Below, piece after piece: positions 34,177 through 43,369 of a DNA stretch of 54,379 nt. The translations under genes and the position numbers were made by a program. The notes under the pieces are model-generated. The model made no database searches. It was not told the origin of the DNA and saw nothing but the letters and a program-made list of their open reading frames with translations. Source of the stretch: Manganibacter manganicus (GTDB taxonomy: Bacteria; Pseudomonadota; Alphaproteobacteria; Rhizobiales; Rhizobiaceae); assembly GCF_002075885.1 (NCBI RefSeq), contig NZ_MDET01000022.1:1-54379 (forward strand), given 5' to 3'. Numbering within the stretch: the first letter of the stretch is position 1; each line of letters begins with the position of its first letter.

Positions 34177-35081
34177 GGCAGAAGCTCCTTCAAATGATAA
34201 TGGAACTTGCCGAGCTTGCCGCCGTAATTGCCGGCGGTGATACGCGAGGCGCCCTTGTCGGGCCCCAGCCCCGTGACGGCACGGATACCGGCCTTCATCG
34301 CCGCCGCCACCGCGTCGCTGGTTTCGCCGTCGATGACGATTTCCAGAACGGCATTGTCATTCGGGCCAAGTTCGCTCTTGACCACGCCGCGCAATGTCGG
34401 CGCGAAGGCGTCGTTGGTCGAGGCCATCATGCCCTTGTACTTGCCACCGACCTTGGATCCGGAGCGCACGATGCCGCCGGGAAACGGCATGATCACGCCA
34501 GGCACCTCTTCGATAGCCGCCACAGCAGCTTCGGCTGCGGCTAGCGCCTTGGCATTGGAGGAGGCGACCAGAAGCAGATTGCCGCCGCCAACGGCATCCT
34601 TGGTGAGACCGGTCGTGGCCTCGCACAGGAATTCGCCGTCCATCACCGGCACGCGCCAGAAATGCCGGCCGCCGAATTTCTTCGACACCTGCCAGCCATC
34701 GCCGAAATAGCGCAACGCCGAACCAAGCTTGAGATCAGCCACGCCCTTGAGCGCGGCAAAGCAGGCACTGCCCGGCGAAGTCAGGACGCACTGGCCGAGC
34801 CGGTTCTGCAATTGCGCCTGCAAGCCATCGGTGCTCATGGCGAAGATCATCACCCGGCAGCCCGGCCGGCCGTCCGGCGTTTGCGAGGCCGGAAGTTCCG
34901 TGTCGATCGCCGCCTCGCAGCCGCAGCCGATCACCGAGGTGGCAAAGCCGGTCATGGTGATCGCCGCCTGCCGCGCCCATTTGCGGTTCGGCCCGGTGAT
35001 GATGATGGCGGTGGCGCGCATGCCGAAGGCCTCGGCAAAAGTATCGTCGATGGCGACGCCGTTGACGCTCAAGCCCTGCAT
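34173..35081 (-). CDS. fhcD: Formylmethanofuran:H4MPT formyltransferase subunit D
   Basis: This 302-residue homologue of archaeal Ftr transfers the formyl group from H4MPT to methylofuran. Family segments include IIITGPNRKWARQAA and MASTNDAFAPTLR. The start at 35081 has GGTGAGGTGTC upstream, within the end of fhcA (13-base overlap). It forms part of the Fhc complex. Confidence 0.96.
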   Translation of the reverse strand: MQGLSVNGVAIDDTFAEAFGMRATAIIITGPNRKWARQAAITMTGFATSVIGCGCEAAIDTELPASQTPDGRPGCRVMIFAMSTDGLQAQLQNRLGQCVLTSPGSACFAALKGVADLKLGSALRYFGDGWQVSKKFGGRHFWRVPVMDGEFLCEATTGLTKDAVGGGNLLLVASSNAKALAAAEAAVAAIEEVPGVIMPFPGGIVRSGSKVGGKYKGMMASTNDAFAPTLRGVVKSELGPNDNAVLEIVIDGETSDAVAAAMKAGIRAVTGLGPDKGASRITAGNYGGKLGKFHYHLKELLP

Positions 35082-36700
35082 GACACCTCACCGAAAGGCT
35101 GCTCGCGCTGGATGGCGGAATCGGGGAAGTCGAACCAGTCGAGCGACAGGCCGTAACGCTGCTGATGGTAGGCCTCCATCCGCTTGACCATCGCCTTGTC
35201 GGGCGTCGTCTTCAGCCGCAGCGCCCTGCCCCAGCGCATCTTCTTCACCGCGCCGTCTTCCACCACCAGTTCGCCGTTCTTGAGCACGAAGGCGGCGGAT
35301 CGGAACATCTGCGCAATGTCGCCGCCCTTGCGATAGACCGCCACGTCGGCCAGCGCGCCCGGCCCCAGATGACCGCGATCCTTCAGGCCGAGCAGTTTGG
35401 CCGGGGCGGCGCGCGTCATCACCGCAATGTCCTCGAACGTGTATTCGCGGGTCAGTGCGGGCAGCGTGGTCAGCTTGAGCGCCCGGCCGGAAACCGCTTC
35501 CATCGCCTTCGCGCGTGCGTCCCTGCTCATCAGAAGCCCGAAGATTTCCGGATAGGTGGTAAAGGGCGCGCCGTTCGGGTGATCTGTGGTGAAGAACACC
35601 CGCCACGGGTCTTCGATCAAAAGGAACAGCTCCAGCCCGATCGCCCATTGCAGCGAGCCGAAGAAATCGTTGCTGTAGCGGAACGGCACGATGCCGCCGC
35701 CATTGGCGTCGCCATCGATAATCACCGATTTTCGCGGATTGGCGCTGCCGCGCGCGGTGAACTGGCGCAGCACGTCGGACGAGATCGTCACTGTCTGGCC
35801 GAACATCACCTGGCCGATGTCGATGGTGATTTCCGGCGTCGTATTGACTAGTTCGGCCAGCCGCGTCGCGGCGGAAGAAAAGCCGCGCTTGCCCTCCGAA
35901 CCATAGCTGTAGAACTGCAGATGCGCCAGATGCAGCGGCAGGCCTTCGGCCGCGGCCATGGTTTCGGCGGCCGTGTCCGGCGCGCCGGGAATGCCGAGAT
36001 TGTTGCAATGGACATGCAGCGGATGCGGCACGCCAAGCCCGGTCACGGCCTTCTGCAATGTCTTGACGATCTTTCGCGAACTGGTGCCGTAGAACGGCAC
36101 CTCGTCATCGAAGGAAAAGCTGCGCACATTCTCCTTGAAGGCGGCGGCGGCACCCGCATTGATGACCTTGACGCCCAGCGCACGGCTCGACGCCACGGTC
36201 CATGAAACGTAGTCCTCGATCATGGCCGCAGAGGCGTTGTCGCGGATCATCGACAGCAGAAAATCGTCATTGCCGAGGATCGCCAGCGTTGCCTTGTCGA
36301 TGATCGGAATGTCGGCAAGTTCGAGATGGGTGTGCAGCGCCGCCCCCGGCGACATCGCCGGCTCGACCACGGTGGTGAAGCCCATTTGGGCGTAGAGGCG
36401 GCCGGTCTCGAACGTCGTCCAGCCGAGTTGCGCAAGCGGCGTGGCACCAGGACGCGGCGCATGCGCCTTGTGATGCTCGGGCAGGAGCAGGCGCGCCGTG
36501 TTCACATTGCCGCCGCCGATATGGGAATGGATGTCGATGGCCCCGGCCATCACCACGCAGCCCTTGGCATCGAGCGTCAGATCCGGCTTTCGGCCCGTGG
36601 GCGGCGGCACGATCGTCTCGTCCTCGACCCATAGATCACCGGTGCCGAGGCGGCCATTGACTGGATCGACGATTTCGCCGCCGGCGACCCGGGTCAGCAT
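35069..36700 (-). CDS. fhcA: Formyltransferase/hydrolase complex subunit A
   Basis: This 543-residue amidohydrolase-fold subunit is related to FmdA/FwdA and hydrolyses formylmethylofuran to formate. The metal motif DIHSHIGGG is at about residues 55-63. HVHCNNLG and FTTDHPNGAPFTTYPE are further conserved metal- or substrate-binding segments. It overlaps fhcB by 7 bases and fhcD by 13. Confidence 0.96.
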   Translation of the reverse strand: MLTRVAGGEIVDPVNGRLGTGDLWVEDETIVPPPTGRKPDLTLDAKGCVVMAGAIDIHSHIGGGNVNTARLLLPEHHKAHAPRPGATPLAQLGWTTFETGRLYAQMGFTTVVEPAMSPGAALHTHLELADIPIIDKATLAILGNDDFLLSMIRDNASAAMIEDYVSWTVASSRALGVKVINAGAAAAFKENVRSFSFDDEVPFYGTSSRKIVKTLQKAVTGLGVPHPLHVHCNNLGIPGAPDTAAETMAAAEGLPLHLAHLQFYSYGSEGKRGFSSAATRLAELVNTTPEITIDIGQVMFGQTVTISSDVLRQFTARGSANPRKSVIIDGDANGGGIVPFRYSNDFFGSLQWAIGLELFLLIEDPWRVFFTTDHPNGAPFTTYPEIFGLLMSRDARAKAMEAVSGRALKLTTLPALTREYTFEDIAVMTRAAPAKLLGLKDRGHLGPGALADVAVYRKGGDIAQMFRSAAFVLKNGELVVEDGAVKKMRWGRALRLKTTPDKAMVKRMEAYHQQRYGLSLDWFDFPDSAIQREQPFGEVSCRA

Positions 36701-37773
36701 GGCAGGCTCTCCCGTTCAGGCAGGTTTTCGCCGATCCGGCGCAGGATGCCGGCGGCCGGTGGCAATTCGCCCGACGCTTTGGCGGTCATGGCCGCAAGCG
36801 TGCCGAGACGGCTCGAATAAACGACCGCGTCGTGGTCCTCGCCAGGCACACCGATAGCGATGGTCACGGCAGCTCCCGCGACCGGCTTTGCGGTTTTGGC
36901 CAACGCGATCATATGCACCCCCTTGGGCGCGGCGGGCACCTGCCTGGCGTCTTCGGCAACGACCAGATGCAGATCGGCCTCGCCCTCGGCCAGCATCCGC
37001 GCCTCATCGAAGCGCCATGGGTCGAACTCGGCATGGCCGCGCGCAAAGCCGGTGCGCAGCGGAAAGCCGGTGGTCCAGGTGGAAACCAGCGTGCTGCCCC
37101 AGCCGTTCGGGCTGGCCGGCAGATGCAGCGCCGAGGCGCGTTGCTTGCGGTTGAGATCGCCGACCAGCCCTTGCAGCATTTCCAGTGCAAGCGCGCCGGC
37201 AAACACCCCGCAAAAGGTGAAGACCGGGAATCGCGACGCCGCCAGTGCTTCGGCAAAAGCGTCGAAATGGCTGACGCCGTGCGTGACCTGCCGTCCCGCG
37301 CATTGCGCCCGCAACGCGCCGAGCGCCGCTTCCAGCCCGCCCTCGCAGGCCAGCCGCACCGCTTTCGCCTTGCCGGGCGTTTTCGCATCGTCGCCGACCA
37401 GAAAAAACCGCCGTTCGGCATCCTTGCCGGTCAGGTCCGGCACGGTGCTGGCAAACTCTGCAATCAACTCGTCGTGGTGTGCCGGCAACGCGCCGACGAT
37501 CACCACCAGATCGGCGCGGCGGCGCACCTCGCCCGGCGCGATGAACAGGCCGCCTCTGTCCGTATATTGCGCCGCCTCGCGCGCCGTCGCCGCGCCATCG
37601 AACTGGTCGCAGACAGCACCCGCGCTGCGCGCCAGCGCCAAAGCGGCACGCGTGCCATGCACATCCGTATCGAGACTGAAAACCGGGCAGAGACTGGCAG
37701 CCAGAAGCTCGGCGGCTTTTCTTGCCGCATCGTCAACAGGCACACTCCGGTCGCCGATCCACGCAACCGCCAT
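36694..37773 (-). CDS. fhcB: Formyltransferase/hydrolase complex subunit B
   Basis: This ~359-residue protein is related to FmdB/FwdB. In methylotrophs this subunit lacks the molybdenum/tungsten redox centre of the archaeal enzyme, and I see no CxxCxxxC iron-sulfur motif here, in agreement. It is the first gene of fhcBADC. The ATG at 37773 (MAVAWIGDR) was chosen; 37782 is also in frame. An 8-base inverted repeat lies ~50 bases upstream. Confidence 0.92.
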   Translation of the reverse strand: MAVAWIGDRSVPVDDAARKAAELLAASLCPVFSLDTDVHGTRAALALARSAGAVCDQFDGAATAREAAQYTDRGGLFIAPGEVRRRADLVVIVGALPAHHDELIAEFASTVPDLTGKDAERRFFLVGDDAKTPGKAKAVRLACEGGLEAALGALRAQCAGRQVTHGVSHFDAFAEALAASRFPVFTFCGVFAGALALEMLQGLVGDLNRKQRASALHLPASPNGWGSTLVSTWTTGFPLRTGFARGHAEFDPWRFDEARMLAEGEADLHLVVAEDARQVPAAPKGVHMIALAKTAKPVAGAAVTIAIGVPGEDHDAVVYSSRLGTLAAMTAKASGELPPAAGILRRIGENLPERESLPC

Positions 37774-37825
37774 GCTTCTCATAACTTTCTGGTGCCGACA
37801 CCGTTTTTAGACGAAAGCGATGCGG

Positions 37826-37850
37826 TCGTGAACCCCACATAAGTTCACGA
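37826..37850. promoter_or_regulatory. Inverted repeat upstream of fhcB
   Basis: TCGTGAAC (37826-37833) and GTTCACGA (37843-37850) flank 9 bases, between the carbinolamine dehydratase-like stop and fhcB on the same strand. It could be an operator for fhc or a weak terminator; no T-run is seen. Confidence 0.4.
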
Positions 37851-37892
37851 ATGACACTGCGACATTTCGCTGCCGCTATGCCGGCGATCGCG

Positions 37893-38273
37893 TCAATCGT
37901 ATTTGATATAGGCGAAGCGCTGGTCGGTCTGCGGCGTGCCGGTCAGCGCGCCGCCTTCCCGGCCCGGCTGCCATGCCACCACGTCTTCGATCTTCCTCGC
38001 CAGCTCGAAATCCTTGTCGGTGATGCCTTTTGCCGCATGATTGGTCAGCTTGACCTCGACCCAGGCATAGGATGCAGCTATGTCGGGATGATGCCACGCC
38101 GCTTCCGCCAGATGACCGACCGTGTTGATGACCATCAGCGTCGATTTCCAGCCATGGGTCTTGTATTTGCGCCGGATCCAGCCGTTCTCGAACCGCCATT
38201 TCGGCAGTTCTCCTTGCAGCCGTTCCGCGATCTCGGCCTCCGAATAGGTCCGCTCGCTGCTCTTCTCGCTCAT
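37893..38273 (-). CDS. Pterin-4a-carbinolamine dehydratase-like protein
   Basis: This ~126-residue PCD/DCoH-fold protein has the active-site-type AAWHHPDI motif. In methylotrophs such a gene is part of the H4MPT cluster and its role there (perhaps in pterin modification) is not the classical phenylalanine hydroxylase cycle. GGAGGAAATG precedes; the second ATG (38273) has the better spacing. It is divergent from the beta-RFAP synthase gene. Confidence 0.88.
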   Translation of the reverse strand: MSEKSSERTYSEAEIAERLQGELPKWRFENGWIRRKYKTHGWKSTLMVINTVGHLAEAAWHHPDIAASYAWVEVKLTNHAAKGITDKDFELARKIEDVVAWQPGREGGALTGTPQTDQRFAYIKYD

Positions 38274-38353
38274 CATTTCCTCCAATATTCGCCCACCTTG
38301 CTCCCTTCCCGAAAACCGGTATCATGGGCGCGGGCACATGAACTTCCGTTGTC

Positions 38354-38366
38354 GTGCATGATGCAC
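38354..38366. promoter_or_regulatory. Short palindrome before beta-RFAP synthase gene
   Basis: GTGCATGATGCAC has perfect 6-base arms and lies 14 bases before the ATG at 38380, in the divergent intergenic region. It may be an operator; the evidence is only symmetry and position. Confidence 0.3.
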
Positions 38367-38379
38367 TTACGGGGGATGA

Positions 38380-39348
38380 ATGTCTAATTGCGTGACCATC
38401 CGGGTGCCCGCCCGCCTGCATCTCGGCTTTCTCGATCTGAACGGCGGCCTCGGGCGCCGTTTCGGCAGTATCGGCCTGCCGCTTTCAGAACCGGAAACGG
38501 TGCTGAACCTGTCGCGTGCCGGCCAGGCCAGTGCCGACGGGCCGGACAGCGGGCGCGCGGCGCGCTACCTAGCCACGCTCTGCCGGCATCTCGGCATTGG
38601 CGGAGCGCACCGGCTGACCATCGAGCAGGCGATACCGCCGCACGCCGGGCTTGGTTCGGGCACGCAGATCGCATTGGCCGTTTCGGCTGCCCTGCGCTCG
38701 TTGCACGGCCTGCCGCTCGAACCGCAGGCCGACGCCACTTTGCTCGACCGGGGCGCGCGTTCGGGCATCGGCATTGCCAGTTTTCATGCCGGCGGCATCA
38801 TTGTCGACGGCGGCAAGCTCGCTGCCGACGCGCCGCCTCCGGTTCTGGCGCAATTGCCCTTCCCCGAGGCATGGCGGGTGATTCTCATTCTCGACAAAGC
38901 GCGCGCCGGCATTCACGGCACGGCGGAAGTCGAGGCTTTCCACGATTTGCCGACCTTCCCGGCCGGCATGGCTGCCGACATCTGCCGCTATGTGCTGATG
39001 GGCGCGCTGCCGGCGGTTGTCGAGCGTGACCTTGCCCGTTTCGGCACCGCCATTGCGGCGATCCAGCATATGGTCGGCACGCATTTCGCGCCGGCGCAGG
39101 GCGGCGTGTTCACCTCCAGAGCCGTCGCGGCGACAGCCGACAGGCTGGCCGAGGCCGGCGCCGTCGGCATCGGCCAAAGCTCATGGGGACCGACCGGTTT
39201 TGCCTTCGCCGCCTCGCAGGCAGCGGCGTCGGCGATGGTGGAAGCCGTTCGGCGCGACGCGCCCCAGGGCATCGAAATGCGTATCGTTTCCGGCCGCAAT
39301 CATGGCGCCGGCATCGATGCGCGCAAGCTCGATCTCGTCGGCAGCTAA
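38380..39348 (+). CDS. Beta-ribofuranosylaminobenzene 5'-phosphate synthase (H4MPT synthesis)
   Basis: This 322-residue GHMP-kinase-fold enzyme makes beta-RFAP from p-aminobenzoate and PRPP, the first committed step of H4MPT synthesis. Family segments: VPARLHLGFLDLNGGLGRRFGS at the N-terminus (shown in part) and the PPHAGLGSGTQIAL glycine-rich loop. GGGGGA precedes the ATG. It opens the plus-strand H4MPT gene run. Confidence 0.92.
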   Translation: MSNCVTIRVPARLHLGFLDLNGGLGRRFGSIGLPLSEPETVLNLSRAGQASADGPDSGRAARYLATLCRHLGIGGAHRLTIEQAIPPHAGLGSGTQIALAVSAALRSLHGLPLEPQADATLLDRGARSGIGIASFHAGGIIVDGGKLAADAPPPVLAQLPFPEAWRVILILDKARAGIHGTAEVEAFHDLPTFPAGMAADICRYVLMGALPAVVERDLARFGTAIAAIQHMVGTHFAPAQGGVFTSRAVAATADRLAEAGAVGIGQSSWGPTGFAFAASQAAASAMVEAVRRDAPQGIEMRIVSGRNHGAGIDARKLDLVGS

Positions 39349-39390
39349 CCGGCGCGCCACGGCGCATGACTTCACGAAATGAGAGGTAAA

Positions 39391-40284
39391 ATGACCCGCA
39401 AGCACATACTGCACATGCTGACACCGTTGAAGCAGATCAGCCCGTTCGACGTGAACATGGCGCTCGACGCCGGCTTCGATGCCATCGTGCCCTATGTCGG
39501 CGTGGAACTGGGCGACGTCACCGGGCTGGTGCAGGACGCCATCTTCTCGCGCCCGCCCGATGCCGGCGCCGATACCGGCGTGTTCATCGCCGGCAAGGAT
39601 GCGCCGCTCGCGCTCGACATGTCCGTGGCAGCCAGGAAGGCGATGGTACCGCCCTTCCAGCTTTCGGTGTTCGCCGACCCCGCCGGCTCCTTCACCACGG
39701 CGGCGGCCATGGTGGCCAAGGTGGAAAAGGCGCTGGAAAAACATTTCAAGCGCGGCCTCAAGGATGCGCGTCTCACCATCTTCGGCGCCACCGGGGTCGT
39801 CGGTTTCTGCGCCGCCGTTCTGGCCGCGCGCGAGGGTGCGCATGTCACGCTCGCCGGCCATGACGGCGCCAAGCGGGTGTTGAACATCGCCGCCGGCATG
39901 GAGCAGCGCTTCAAGCTGAAGATAGCGGCCGCCGACGCGTCCGGCGAGGCGGAAAAGCGCAAGCTGGTCGAGGCCAGCGACGTCGTGCTGTCCTGCGCCA
40001 AGGCCGGGGTGCAGGTGCTTTCGAAAAAGCAGCTATCCGGGACCGGCCTGCTGGTCGCCGCCGACATCAACGCGGTGCCGCCGCCCGGCATCGAGGGGCT
40101 TGACGTCCAGGCCGATGGCGAACGGATCGAAGCGACGGAAATTGTCGGCATCGGCGCGCTGGCCACCGGCAATGTGAAATACAAGGTTCAGGCCGGTCTC
40201 TTCCGCAAGATGATCGATTCCGACAAGACGGTCACGTTCGACTTCCATGACGCATTTGCCCTCGCCCGCGAAATCGCCAAGTAA
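39391..40284 (+). CDS. mtdB: NAD(P)-dependent methylene-H4MPT dehydrogenase
   Basis: This 297-residue MtdB oxidises methylene-H4MPT to methenyl-H4MPT. The nucleotide-binding motif is GATGVVGF (in LTIFGATGVVGF). The N-terminus (KHILHMLTPLKQISPFDVNMA, shown in part) is characteristic. Start 39391 has GAGAGG upstream. The next gene begins within its last 38 bases. Confidence 0.96.
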   Translation: MTRKHILHMLTPLKQISPFDVNMALDAGFDAIVPYVGVELGDVTGLVQDAIFSRPPDAGADTGVFIAGKDAPLALDMSVAARKAMVPPFQLSVFADPAGSFTTAAAMVAKVEKALEKHFKRGLKDARLTIFGATGVVGFCAAVLAAREGAHVTLAGHDGAKRVLNIAAGMEQRFKLKIAAADASGEAEKRKLVEASDVVLSCAKAGVQVLSKKQLSGTGLLVAADINAVPPPGIEGLDVQADGERIEATEIVGIGALATGNVKYKVQAGLFRKMIDSDKTVTFDFHDAFALAREIAK

Positions 40285-41392
40285 AAACGGCGCGCTGCTG
40301 ATCGCGTCGATTTCCGGCCGCGCGCTGGCTGCCGCCGCGCGTCGCGCCGGTCATCGGCCGCTGGTCGTTGATCTGTTTCGCGATTGCGACACGGTGGCGC
40401 TGGCCGAGCACGCCATGAAGCTGCCCGGCGACCTGCACAGCGGCATGGCCGGCGATGGGTTGGTCCCGGCGCTGCGGCAATTGACCGGCGACGAGCGGCC
40501 GGCGGCGCTGGTGCTTGGCTCCGGCTTCGAGCGCCGGCCGGAACTTGTCGACAGCCTCGCCCGCCATTTCCCGGTCGCCGGCTGCGGCGGCGAGGCGATC
40601 CGCGCGGTAAAGGATCCCGACAGGCTGGCGCGCGCCTGCGCCGAACTCGATATCCCGCATCCCGAAATCTCCTGGAAAACGCCGGCGGACCCTGAAAACT
40701 GGGTGGTCAAGACCAGCGGCGGCGCCGGCGGCAGCCATATCGGCCGCGCCAACGGCGAACCGCTGCCCGCCGGCCGCTATTTCCAGCGCTTCGTCGAAGG
40801 CAACAGCGTTTCGGCGCTGTTCGTGGCCGCCGGCAAGGACACGCGCATCGTCGGCTTCAGCCGGCAATGGGTGGCGCGCGCACCCGGCGCCCCCTATCGC
40901 TATGGCGGCGCGGTACGGCTGAGGCGCTTCCCGCGCGACACAGCCGAACGGATCGGCGGCTGGCTGCGCGCACTGGCACGCCATGCCAATCTGGTCGGCC
41001 TGTGCAGCGCCGATTTCATTCGTTCGGGCTCCGGCTATACGCTGATTGAGATCAATCCGCGCCCCGGTGCCACGCTCGACATTTTCGACGATCATAAAGC
41101 GCCGCTCATCACGGCACATCTCGATGCCTCGGCCGGAAGGCCGTTCCGCCTGCCGGAGTTCACCGACGCAATGGCCTCGATGATCGCCTATACGGACGCG
41201 CCCATCGCCAGCTTTCCGGCGTTCGCCTGGCCGGACTGGGCCGCCGACCGCCAGTCGCCCGGCACCCAACTCGCGGCAGGCGACCCGGTCTGCACGATTT
41301 TCGCCCGTGGCCTGAGCGTCGCCGCAACTTGCAAAGCGCTCAAGGCCAACGCACTCAGCCTGCAATCTCACTGGGAAGGAGGCGGGCCATGA
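40247..41392 (+). CDS. ATP-grasp protein of the methylotrophy cluster
   Basis: This 381-residue ATP-grasp-fold protein has nucleotide-binding segments WVVKTSGGAGGSHI and a metal-binding LIEINPRPGA. It overlaps mtdB by 38 bases and mch by 4. Related genes accompany mch in other methylotrophs. By analogy with archaeal methanofuran synthesis it could ligate glutamate to the tyramine/tyrosine part (MfnD-like); this is inference. Confidence 0.85.
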   Translation: MTHLPSPAKSPSKNGALLIASISGRALAAAARRAGHRPLVVDLFRDCDTVALAEHAMKLPGDLHSGMAGDGLVPALRQLTGDERPAALVLGSGFERRPELVDSLARHFPVAGCGGEAIRAVKDPDRLARACAELDIPHPEISWKTPADPENWVVKTSGGAGGSHIGRANGEPLPAGRYFQRFVEGNSVSALFVAAGKDTRIVGFSRQWVARAPGAPYRYGGAVRLRRFPRDTAERIGGWLRALARHANLVGLCSADFIRSGSGYTLIEINPRPGATLDIFDDHKAPLITAHLDASAGRPFRLPEFTDAMASMIAYTDAPIASFPAFAWPDWAADRQSPGTQLAAGDPVCTIFARGLSVAATCKALKANALSLQSHWEGGGP

Positions 41393-42345
41393 AGGACGGC
41401 TCGGCCATGCTCAACGATAATGCGCGCCAAATCGCCGAACGCATGAAGCGTGACGCCGAGCGCCTGCGCGTCACGGTCTCGACCGGGCCGCGCGGCGAAT
41501 GCCTGATCGACGCCGGCGCCAAGGCGCCGGGCAGCCTTGAGGCCGGCCTTGCCATGGCCGAGGCGGCGATGGGAGGGCTTGGCCGCATCGCCACGGTGAT
41601 GGAGCGCGGCGGCACCCGCTACCCGCTTGCCGTGCAGGTCGGCTCCTCGCAGCCGGCGGTGGCCTGCCTCGGCAGCCAGTATGCCGGCTGGAACCTCTCG
41701 GCCGGCGACTATTTCGCCATGGGCTCCGGCCCGGCGCGCGCGCTGGCGCGGGTCGAGCCGCTCTATGAAAAGTTCGCCTATCGCGACAAAGCCGCTTCGG
41801 CGCTTCTGATATTGGAAACGGCCAAACCGCCGCCCGAAGCGGTGGTCGACAAGGTGGCGAAGGCAACCGGCATCACCGCCGACAAGCTGACCTTTCTCTA
41901 TGCCCCCACGCAAAGCCTTGCCGGCACGGTGCAGATCGTCGCGCGGGTGCTGGAGGTGGCGCTGCACAAGGCCAATGATCTGGGCTTCCCGCTGGACGAT
42001 ATTGCCGAGGGCGTCGGCATCGCGCCGGTGCCAGCGCCGCATCCCGATTTCCTGACCGCCATGGGCCGCACCAACGACGCTATCATCTATGGCGGCAGCG
42101 TGCAGCTTTTCGTGCGCGGTTCGGCCGCGGCGGCGCGCGAATTGGCGGAAGCCCTGCCCAGCCGCGCCTCGCGCGATTTCGGCCAGCCTTTCGCCGAGAT
42201 ATTCAAACGCTTCAAGGGCGATTTCTACGCGATCGACCCGTTGCTGTTCAGCCCGGCCGAAATCGTGGTGAGCGCAATCGACAGCGGTGACACCTTCCGT
42301 GCCGGCGGCCGCGACCTCGCCATGCTCGAACGCAGCCTGGGGTGA
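41389..42345 (+). CDS. mch: Methenyl-H4MPT cyclohydrolase
   Basis: This 318-residue Mch hydrolyses methenyl-H4MPT to formyl-H4MPT. Family segments: AGLAMAEAAMGGLG, PAVACLGSQYAGW and FYAIDPLLFSPAE. The start overlaps the previous stop (ATGA); an internal ATG at 41407 is possible. Confidence 0.96.
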   Translation: MKDGSAMLNDNARQIAERMKRDAERLRVTVSTGPRGECLIDAGAKAPGSLEAGLAMAEAAMGGLGRIATVMERGGTRYPLAVQVGSSQPAVACLGSQYAGWNLSAGDYFAMGSGPARALARVEPLYEKFAYRDKAASALLILETAKPPPEAVVDKVAKATGITADKLTFLYAPTQSLAGTVQIVARVLEVALHKANDLGFPLDDIAEGVGIAPVPAPHPDFLTAMGRTNDAIIYGGSVQLFVRGSAAAARELAEALPSRASRDFGQPFAEIFKRFKGDFYAIDPLLFSPAEIVVSAIDSGDTFRAGGRDLAMLERSLG

Positions 42346-42418
42346 CGCATATCATGATGCCGGCCCTATCCTCGCTGCGGCCTTCGAAGCACGAACCCCA
42401 AAAGAACGTATCCGCCGC

Positions 42419-43363
42419 ATGATCCCCAAAATCCTTGTCGTCAATGAAAGGCCGGAAGCGCCGCAAAGCCGCAGCCTTGCCGCAGCCTTGAACGCCCGTG
42501 GCGCGATGGCTGAGACCGTGCCGCTGGCGGAGATCGCCTTCGACACCGGCAGCGCCAGCGGCCTTGCCATTCCAGGCTTCGCCGGCACCTTGCCGGACGC
42601 GGTGCTGGTGCGCTCCATCGGGGCGGGTTCGTTCGAGGCGGTGACACGCCGCCTCGGTGTGCTGCATGCGCTGGGCGGGCTTGGCGTGCCGGTATGGAAT
42701 CCGGCGGCGGCAGTCGAACGCTGCGTCGATAAATCGACGACCACCTTCGTGCTAGAAAAGGCGGGGGTGCCGACGCCGCCGACCTTTGCGGTGGAGGGGC
42801 TGGCCGCCGCGCGGGCGATTGCGGCGCGCGAACTGCCGAAGGCGCGGCTGGTGCTGAAGCCGCTGTTCGGCGCGCAGGGGCGCGGCATCAGGATGATCGA
42901 TACGCTGGCCGACCTGCCGCCGGAAGAAGAAATCGACGGCGTTTATTATCTGCAACATTATGTAGCGCGGCAGGGACCGCCCTTCCGCGATTTCCGCGTC
43001 TTTGTCTGTGCCGACAAGGCCGTGGCGATGATGTGCCGGCGCGGCGCGTCCTGGATCACCAATGTCAATCAGGGCGGCGTGCCCGAGCAGGTGGATCCCT
43101 CGGACAAGAGCCTGCTGGAAAGCCTGGCGGTGGCCGCGGCGCGGGCCGTCGGCGCCCGCTTTGCCGGCGTCGATGTCATCAAGGCGGAAAACGGCGCGGC
43201 CTTCGTGCTCGAAGTCAACAGCATGCCCGCATGGTCGGGCCTGCAAACGGTGGTCGAAACCAATATCGCCGGTGCTGTCGCCGATGCCCTGCTGGCCTTT
43301 CTGCAAAACCGCAGGCCGGCCGGAGAGCCAGACCTAATGCCGCTTGTCGCGGCAGGTGCGTGA
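42419..43363 (+). CDS. RimK-like ATP-grasp ligase (candidate glutamate ligase of H4MPT or methylofuran)
   Basis: This 314-residue RimK-type ATP-grasp protein has LVLKPLFGAQGRGIRM (ATP-binding loop) and FVLEVNSMPAWSGLQ (metal-binding). RimK relatives add glutamate; the archaeal MptN glutamylates H4MPT, and methylofuran also carries polyglutamate, so either acceptor is possible. Start 42419 was chosen by homology (MIPKILVVNE). It follows mch by about 70 bases. Confidence 0.85.
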   Translation: MIPKILVVNERPEAPQSRSLAAALNARGAMAETVPLAEIAFDTGSASGLAIPGFAGTLPDAVLVRSIGAGSFEAVTRRLGVLHALGGLGVPVWNPAAAVERCVDKSTTTFVLEKAGVPTPPTFAVEGLAAARAIAARELPKARLVLKPLFGAQGRGIRMIDTLADLPPEEEIDGVYYLQHYVARQGPPFRDFRVFVCADKAVAMMCRRGASWITNVNQGGVPEQVDPSDKSLLESLAVAAARAVGARFAGVDVIKAENGAAFVLEVNSMPAWSGLQTVVETNIAGAVADALLAFLQNRRPAGEPDLMPLVAAGA

Positions 43364-43369
43364 GCGGCG